From: Aliidongia dinghuensis
Lineage (GTDB): Bacteria; Pseudomonadota; Alphaproteobacteria; ATCC43930; CGMCC-115725
DNA: 64,000 nucleotides
Assembly (NCBI RefSeq): GCF_014643535.1
Contig: NZ_BMJQ01000019.1
Location: 1-64,000, forward strand
Reading direction: 5' to 3'
The number at the start of each line of letters is the position of its first letter. The stretch's first letter is position 1. Below, in pieces: positions 59,101-64,000 of the stretch. The position numbers and the translations under genes are program-made. The notes beneath the pieces were generated by a model that was not told the origin of the DNA, made no database searches, and worked only from the letters and a program-made list of their open reading frames with translations.

Positions 59101-62100
59101 AGGGTGATGTTGCCGGCGTTGGCCGGGTTGACCTCGGGGGTCAGGATCGTACTGATGCCAGTCCCGGTGGCCTGACCCGTGGAGTTGTTCCAGGCGCCGC
59201 CTCCCAGGGCGACGCTCGCGGTACCGGGCGCGGCAGAAGACGGCGTCGGGGCGCCGGCGGTGTAGACGACGCCGGGCGCCAGCGTATCGAGCAGGCTGAA
59301 ATCGCCCGCCGCGGCGATGTCGATCGAGCCCAAGCCGGTCCGCACGACCGTTGGCACGACGAGTTGGGCGTCGGTCTGGTTCAAGTTGTGCACGGCGAGG
59401 TGGCCGTCGATGGAGACATTGCCCGACCCGGCGTCGTTGACGGCGAGCGGGTCGGCGCTGGCGGTCGCCGCGCCGGCGACCAGCCGATAGGACGCGCTCT
59501 GCCCACCCACGAGCGCGGCGAACTGGACCGGCAGCGGATCGGCCACCGTCCCCATGTTGGACGGCGCATTGGCGCTGACCGGCGCAGGCGAGGGCGCCGC
59601 CGCCACTGCCGGATCCGGGAGCGGCGCGATCGGCGCGTAGGGATAGACCATGCTGCCGCTCGGGTCCGTGACCCTGAAGGTATAATTGAGATAGGATCGC
59701 CAGGCGCTGAGGTAGCTCACGTACTGGGCCGGATCGCTCGGCGGTACCGGCGGCGCCGGCGTCGCGGTGTTGCTCCCGTCGATGGGAAACGCGGAAGTGT
59801 CCCGATAGTAACTCGAATAGGCACTCAGGTAAGCGGCATAGGTGCTGAAGCTTCCCGGCAACGGCGCGGCCGAGAACGTCCGTTGTTCCCAATGGGTGAA
59901 CGCGCTCAGGAAGGACACGTAGTCGGGGAAGGCGCTCGGCGTCGGCGCCTGGCTCGCTGGCGGCTCCATCAGCATGGCGAAGCTGAAATTGAAGTTGATA
60001 GCGTTGTACCAAGCCTCCCATCGCCTGTCGTAGGTGGTGTAGTTGGTGTAATAGGCCTGTGACTGATTGTTCAGCGGCGCGCCCAAGGCGTCGTTCGCAT
60101 CGAACGGCTGGGCCGAAATGAAATCGCCGTTGTCGAAAGAGACCAACTCCGGTGGGAATTGCGTCAGGTCGGTCTGGTAGAGCGCCACGCTCTTTTGATA
60201 AGCGCGCGTCGCCAGATCGGGGGGAAGAGTGACCGATGTCGTCTGGAAGAAGGCGTCGGTGATCGAGGCCTTGATGTCGATATCCCCTGCGGCGCGCAGC
60301 GCGACGACGGGCGCGATGCTGCCTTGGTACCGATAGGCGAGCGTCAGGCTGCCGTCCGGGTTCATCACTCCGGCGCCGAGGTTCCAGTTGGTCAGGATGG
60401 TGATATTGCCGTTGTTCACCGTGGGATCCGGGTTGACCAAGTCGATCTCCGGGCGTGCGGTGAAGTTGGCGATGCCGGAGAAGGCGTTGCCGAGCTGCAG
60501 GCCCGGATGCTGCACGAAATCCGGCAGGCTGCCCGCTTGTGGATGGGCGGGATCGAAGCTCTGGCTGTTCGGATCGTAGCCGCCGTAGAACACGGCGTGC
60601 GCGGCGTTGTAGCTGGTCGGCGTGAAGTAATCGTTGGTCAGGTAGTAGCTCAGCGGATTCGTCGTGCCGTCCGTGTTGGTCAGCGTTGCGCCGTCCCAGG
60701 CGGCGACGGTGGCGCCGGTAATATCCTTGAACGCGCCGGCCAGGAGGGCGCCGCGGCTGTCGTACCAGCCGGCCGGATCAACATAGGCGTCGAAGTGCTT
60801 CGCCGGGTCGGTGCTCTGGTCGGCCGTGCTCCACACCGCATAAGCGTCGAGGAACACATTGCCGGCCTTGACCTGAGCGGCCGAGGCCACGGCCACGTTG
60901 ACATTGATCCCCTGGGCGTTGGGCGCGTCCAGCAGCGGCGCGCGCAAGGTCACCGTGCCACCGGAGGCATCGATGACCGCTGCGGCGCCGATGACGATCG
61001 TGCCGGAGGCGGACGGATCGACATTCTCGTAGCCGAAGGTCGGGTTCAGCGAGGTCGTGCTGCCGGTCCCGCCGACGCCGATATTGATCAGGCCGCCCGG
61101 TTTCTGGCTGTTGGGCGAGCCGGTGGCCCGCAATGCGCCCTCGATGTCGACGCCCTTGACGCCATAGAGGTCGATCTCGCCGGACGAGACGTCGCTGCCG
61201 TTGGCCGTGATCCCGCCGGTCACGGTCACGGCCCCGCCGTCGGCCGTCAGGTTGACATGCGCGGCGTTCAGCGTCCGGCTCAGGGCCAGGTCCCCCTGCC
61301 CGCTCCGGATGGCGATTTCGCCGGTCACCCCGGCCTTGGTTAGGGCCCGCGCCAGATCGTCGAGCACGACCGCACCGCCGGTCTTCAAATCGAAGAAGCT
61401 GCCGGTGTAGGACGGGGCCGTAGCGCCAAGCAGCGTCCCACCGAATGCAACCGGCGTGCTTGCCGCCGCGTCGATGGTCAGGCTGCCGCCATTGCCGCCC
61501 CCGACGGCACCGGCGAAATCGACGGTGCTGCCGGATTGGAGAGCGACCGCCCCCTGCTTGGCCACCAGCGCGATCATGCCGCCGCTGGCGTATTCGATAC
61601 TGTCCCCGAACCGCTTGGCGATGCCGTGGGTGATCAGGCTGCCGGTGCCGGTCAGTGTTACGTCACCGGTGGCGGCGACCAGACCGATATTGCCGGCCAC
61701 GGCTTCGACGGGTGCTGCGACGGTGACGGATCCGCCTTTGAGCGTGATCGCCCCGCCGAGCGCATCTGAGGTCATGGCGCTGCCTGACACCGGAATCACG
61801 GACAGAGCGCCGGTGGTGGTCAGCACCTGGCTGGAAGCGTTGTCGGCGACCAGCACGGGCGTCCCCAACGCCACGTCCAGGGCGCCGAAATCCATGCTGC
61901 CCGAGCCCCGGCCGATAATGCCCTGCCTGGCCGTCAAGGCGAGGCTGCCGAACCCCGAGAGCGACTTGGCGCCATTGCCGAAGACGACCTCGCCCGCATC
62001 GATCGTGAGCGCGCCCGAGCCCGCGCCCGAGCCGGCGGTTTGCCGGGCATTCGTCTCGTTGTCGAGCACCAGCGTCGCGACCGAGAGCGTCACGCGGCCG

Positions 62101-64000
62101 CCGTCGCTCGACAAGCCGCCGCCGCCGAGCGTCAGGCTGCCACCGGACATCTGGATGTCGACGTCGCCCTGGAAGGCAGTGGCGCCGTAGCTCTGCAGCG
62201 TGAGGCTGGTCGCTCTCTCCAGCTGGGCCAGCATGCTCGCGTCAATCACCATGCCGCCCGCGGGCGCCGCGCCCGAACCCGCGCCCGAACCCGCGCCCGA
62301 ACCCACGAAGGTGATGCTGGAGCTGGTCGAAGAGATATTGTTGCCGGACAGCAGGGCGCCCGCCTGTACCGTGGCGTCGCCGGTGGTGGCGAGCGCGAGC
62401 ACATTGCCGCCGTCCAGCCGCGCCGCGGACTGGATCACGGCGCCCGTGCCGCTGGCTGGACCCGATAGCGAAGGCAGAACGATGGTGAAAGGAAGGGTGT
62501 CGGCACCGAGATTGTCCTGCAGGGCGATCCCGCCCGGGCTGATCTGGGCCGCGGTCGGCAACTGAATCCTGTCCGGGCTGCCGTTGGAGACCTGGACCAG
62601 CGAGCCGAGTGCCGCATCCAGCGTCTGGTAGTAGCTCTCGATGATCGTCCTGGTGGTCGAGCTGCTCGAGGCGACAGCGCTGGTCGGCAGCACCGGCAAT
62701 GCATCGAGCGGTTTGCCGAGGATCAGGGTTTCGCCGCCCACTTTGCCCGAACCGCTGGCCCGGACGACGCTGCCAGACCGGATCACCACCTGGCCGGTGC
62801 CGGCCACCGGCGTCAGAATGCTCGCGACGTCGCCCTCATTGTCGAGCGGGATGGTGCTCGCCTGGAATTGCGGCGCCGCGACCAGCAGGATCTCAGGGCC
62901 CGCCAGCGGGTGGTCCGCGTCATTGGCGACAATGACCCCATTGGCGGTCGGCGTGATCACCGTGCCCGCCGTCGTCGCCTGCCGCGTGCCACCGATCAGC
63001 AGGCTGTCCGCACCGAGATCGTCGAGCGCCTGTGCGCTGACCGCCAGATAGCCGGCCTCGTGCGTATCCTCGGCGCCGACGATCTCGAGGAATTGGGAGC
63101 TGATATCGACCTGGCCGCCGAAGCCACCCTTGGCCGCCGTGCCGATGAACCTGCCATCGACCGTCAGGCTGCTGGTCGCCGCCAGGACCAGCCTGCCGGC
63201 GTCAACGGGCACGTAAGGCGTCGCGAAATTGTTCTGTGCCGCATACTGCGGAAAGAAGGTGTTGGCGCTGGTGAGCGCGTATTGCGAGTAGCGTTGCCAG
63301 GTGGATGCCGGCTGCACCTGGAATTGCTGGGTGACCGAGGGCCGGGTGCCGGTGATGGTGTCGGTCAGGTAGCCTGACATGACCATCGTGCCGTCGAGCA
63401 GGGTCTGGGTCGCGCTGACCAGGGGGTTGGTCACGCCGGAGTTCTCCACCACGCGATAGGCGCCCGGCAGGGTCGCGTATTTCGCCGGAAGCAGCGTATA
63501 GACGCCCGCGGGCAAACCGTTTCCCCCGGCCAGATAGACGGCTTGGCCGGCAGCGAGACCGGCCTGCGACAAGGTCGCGTCATAGGGCGCGCCCCCGCCC
63601 GAATAGCCGGGCAGGATCGCATAAATCTGCCGCGCGTTGGGGAACAGCGGCACCTGGGTTCCGGTCTTCGAATTCTGATAGGAGGTGTTGTACTGCGAGA
63701 GGACGTCGCGCGACCCGCCGGTGCCGGGGATCCATTCCTGGGCCTGCAGGTCCCCGCCGCCGCTGACATCAACCAGGGATCCGGACTGGTAGGCGATGGA
63801 CGCGCCGTTCACCGTGACGACGCCCTGGGGTGCGGCGGTCAGCGGGTTGGAATAGGCGATTGGGATCGACGGATCGGGCGCCCGCCAACCGGGATTGTTC
63901 GCCGTGGGATCGTAGGTCCAGGTGGTTTGATCGACAGTCGTGCCGAACGGGATGATCGCCCCTCTGGCGGAAACCGACGTGATGCTGCCGCTGGCGAGGG
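56184..64000 (-). CDS. Filamentous-haemagglutinin-family outer-membrane protein (DUF3739), C-terminal 2,605 residues; 5' end outside window
   Basis: A giant surface or secreted protein, open in frame to the window edge. Most of it is beta-helix-like repeats rich in Gly, Ser, Asn and Asp (GGSLTLGGGGLSSDGGRVTL, ITVTGGI-like units, repeated ARxGGDIRDL motifs such as GGDVAVRAGGDIRDLAVSTP). The last 600 residues match DUF3739: LPLGGASVNILYGVRPGADY, PPPHYACDIDWICAADIKG, GTVDAGAAGIRASGNLNIAA and NIQVQGITTGIPM. Export by a two-partner TpsB channel is expected; none is in the window. Within it lie three perfect 12-base repeats (62269-62304) coding for Gly-Ser-Gly-Ala. Confidence 0.92.
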   Translation of the reverse strand, partial: LASGSITSVSARGAIIPFGTTVDQTTWTYDPTANNPGWRAPDPSIPIAYSNPLTAAPQGVVTVNGASIAYQSGSLVDVSGGGDLQAQEWIPGTGGSRDVLSQYNTSYQNSKTGTQVPLFPNARQIYAILPGYSGGGAPYDATLSQAGLAAGQAVYLAGGNGLPAGVYTLLPAKYATLPGAYRVVENSGVTNPLVSATQTLLDGTMVMSGYLTDTITGTRPSVTQQFQVQPASTWQRYSQYALTSANTFFPQYAAQNNFATPYVPVDAGRLVLAATSSLTVDGRFIGTAAKGGFGGQVDISSQFLEIVGAEDTHEAGYLAVSAQALDDLGADSLLIGGTRQATTAGTVITPTANGVIVANDADHPLAGPEILLVAAPQFQASTIPLDNEGDVASILTPVAGTGQVVIRSGSVVRASGSGKVGGETLILGKPLDALPVLPTSAVASSSSTTRTIIESYYQTLDAALGSLVQVSNGSPDRIQLPTAAQISPGGIALQDNLGADTLPFTIVLPSLSGPASGTGAVIQSAARLDGGNVLALATTGDATVQAGALLSGNNISSTSSSITFVGSGAGSGAGSGAAPAGGMVIDASMLAQLERATSLTLQSYGATAFQGDVDIQMSGGSLTLGGGGLSSDGGRVTLSVATLVLDNETNARQTAGSGAGSGALTIDAGEVVFGNGAKSLSGFGSLALTARQGIIGRGSGSMDFGALDVALGTPVLVADNASSQVLTTTGALSVIPVSGSAMTSDALGGAITLKGGSVTVAAPVEAVAGNIGLVAATGDVTLTGTGSLITHGIAKRFGDSIEYASGGMIALVAKQGAVALQSGSTVDFAGAVGGGNGGSLTIDAAASTPVAFGGTLLGATAPSYTGSFFDLKTGGAVVLDDLARALTKAGVTGEIAIRSGQGDLALSRTLNAAHVNLTADGGAVTVTGGITANGSDVSSGEIDLYGVKGVDIEGALRATGSPNSQKPGGLINIGVGGTGSTTSLNPTFGYENVDPSASGTIVIGAAAVIDASGGTVTLRAPLLDAPNAQGINVNVAVASAAQVKAGNVFLDAYAVWSTADQSTDPAKHFDAYVDPAGWYDSRGALLAGAFKDITGATVAAWDGATLTNTDGTTNPLSYYLTNDYFTPTSYNAAHAVFYGGYDPNSQSFDPAHPQAGSLPDFVQHPGLQLGNAFSGIANFTARPEIDLVNPDPTVNNGNITILTNWNLGAGVMNPDGSLTLAYRYQGSIAPVVALRAAGDIDIKASITDAFFQTTSVTLPPDLATRAYQKSVALYQTDLTQFPPELVSFDNGDFISAQPFDANDALGAPLNNQSQAYYTNYTTYDRRWEAWYNAINFNFSFAMLMEPPASQAPTPSAFPDYVSFLSAFTHWEQRTFSAAPLPGSFSTYAAYLSAYSSYYRDTSAFPIDGSNTATPAPPVPPSDPAQYVSYLSAWRSYLNYTFRVTDPSGSMVYPYAPIAPLPDPAVAAAPSPAPVSANAPSNMGTVADPLPVQFAALVGGQSASYRLVAGAATASADPLAVNDAGSGNVSIDGHLAVHNLNQTDAQLVVPTVVRTGLGSIDIAAAGDFSLLDTLAPGVVYTAGAPTPSSAAPGTASVALGGGAWNNSTGQATGTGISTILTPEVNPANAGNITLAVGGDIIGVENVHDTLARGVAGGTSGMTAASGLTSNPGAFVGQFWGPWLLTAPNAPNVPWYVNFGSFDQGIMSVGGDVAVRAGGDIRDLAVSTPTTSWLDGARGQHVTGGGNLSVIAGGSIYSGDFYVGQGAGRIRAGGTIASDFTYESVLAYPVPTLLAVQYGAIDVEARQSADIGGVYNPTYLMNFGGQTPVGEVGAPGAPATSLMPYVTSLSPNSGVSIQSTGGDLAFNSLLVQSALFDIGQTIGASSSQQLDPGAAATSLLLPASVSLAALDGSIDIQHGGGLYPSKTGSLSIVADGSINLAIPVLSLEGPDSAKSGFPDVGFAGNVSGTSLGKLDYKVGTGVLPTGANPTLIDVSQLTPSQYRDPSLVQADATASVLIYSLNGSLVDGEALPGNIPRLAGSSVNVGGTVGQISLIPNAPAQIYAGQNILDLPFYGENFGAADVTSLSAGEDIRYNILGNTQPAAIELAGPGVLDVEAGRNLNFQSQRVRGAIETGIRTIGNSVDPSAAPYGPLTGFALSAAELHRMQFGNPNLPLGGASVNILYGVRPGADYASFAARYVNPAQGVSVIADEPALLVDLVKRYEMSVGTPVANLTPDQAWSIFNEMPQEWQHLIAEQLFLDVVNETGLDYNNPKSGAYKQYARGYEAINTLFPASLGYTENALSGGSNGANQLIQTGAFDMRGSTAQTQQGGSISILGPGGRILVGSSVAAPAVDPASEGILTLEKGSIFAFTDTDVLVAQSRVMTEQGGNILMWSSNGNLDAGKGAKTSVSAPPPHYACDIDWICAADIKGVVSGAGIATLQSLPGVPVGDANLIAPRGTVDAGAAGIRASGNLNIAALFVANAFNIQVQGITTGIPMAAAPNIGALTVASNVAGAATEAAQAASQSRNRAPVQDLPSIITVEVIGYGGGDGTPVKEQQNDGWRKKPERQGYNQKSPYQVIGVGALTDEEMDGLVAEKRAQAGMK
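62269..62304. repeat. Three 12-base tandem repeats in the haemagglutinin gene
   Basis: GCGCCCGAACCC is repeated three times without change, encoding a GSGA-type linker on the minus strand. A diverged two-copy version lies at about 62011-62034. Confidence 0.85.

Noticed and set aside
57627..60062. An 811-codon plus-strand frame
   Set aside because: Antisense to the haemagglutinin gene. It is Arg/Gly/Asp-rich and without family motifs, as expected of the mirror of GC-rich coding DNA.

Overview
The window is GC-rich DNA, tightly packed with genes whose third codon positions are nearly all G or C. The gene families (SigF/NrsF, a Rhodospirillales-type porin, OpuC and Liv transporters, a DnaJ/VWA pair, a DUF3739 haemagglutinin) point to an environmental alphaproteobacterium, most likely in or near the Rhodospirillales/Azospirillales. 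No rRNA, tRNA, CRISPR array, integrase or intact insertion sequence was seen. It looks like accessory metabolic and stress-response chromosome.

Layout. (1) 1-6.9 kb: the end of hutU and hutD face an oppositely oriented operon that encodes an ornithine-cyclodeaminase homologue, an OpuC-type binding protein, a histidine-ammonia-lyase homologue lacking the Ala-Ser-Gly tripeptide that makes the MIO cofactor, two OpuC permeases and an ATPase. I read this as uptake and breakdown of a trimethylammonium imidazole (ergothioneine or hercynine). (2) 7.2-12.4 kb: flavin monooxygenase, YHS and DoxX proteins, haloacid dehalogenase, and an acetate-type symporter with its DUF485 partner. (3) 12.5-18.8 kb: two sister glutathione transferases and a peroxiredoxin, a LysR regulator, a porin bracketed by an imperfect direct repeat, and a TetR regulator. 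One near-identical palindrome lies upstream of both the TetR gene and the peroxiredoxin gene. (4) 19.2-24.9 kb: ECF sigma factor, NrsF anti-sigma and a bufferin (copper-binding RiPP) operon, followed by a hydrolase and a cyanophycinase-like protein. The motif GTAACC-N16-CGAA precedes both the sigma gene and the bufferin precursor. (5) 25-27.8 kb: chemoreceptor, small membrane protein, a truncated isochorismatase remnant and MarR.

(6) 27.9-33.4 kb: an MCE/Mla-type lipid-transport operon whose ATPase has lost every nucleotide-binding motif, led by a sensor with a degenerate cyclase domain. (7) 34.0-40.7 kb: a CusABC-type heavy-metal efflux operon with two small secreted proteins, driven by a MerR-type promoter with a 19-bp spacer. 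(8) 40.9-45.4 kb: DnaJ-domain membrane protein, VWA protein and a large UPF0182 membrane protein. (9) 46.0-56.0 kb: a catabolic cluster (ketosteroid-dehydrogenase-like flavoprotein, three SDRs, a complete branched-chain-type ABC transporter LivFGMHK, a GntR regulator and a GST) that probably handles a cyclic hydrophobic carboxylate or ketone. (10) 56.2 kb to the end: the C-terminal 2,605 or so residues of a giant filamentous-haemagglutinin-family protein, beside a fragment of a TIGR03032-type gene.

Two separate copper systems, the bufferins and CusABC, each with its own recognisable promoter class, sit 14 kb apart. The strongest leads are the MIO-less lyase operon, the twin SigF promoters, the shared TetR operator, and the MCE operon built around two apparent pseudoenzymes.
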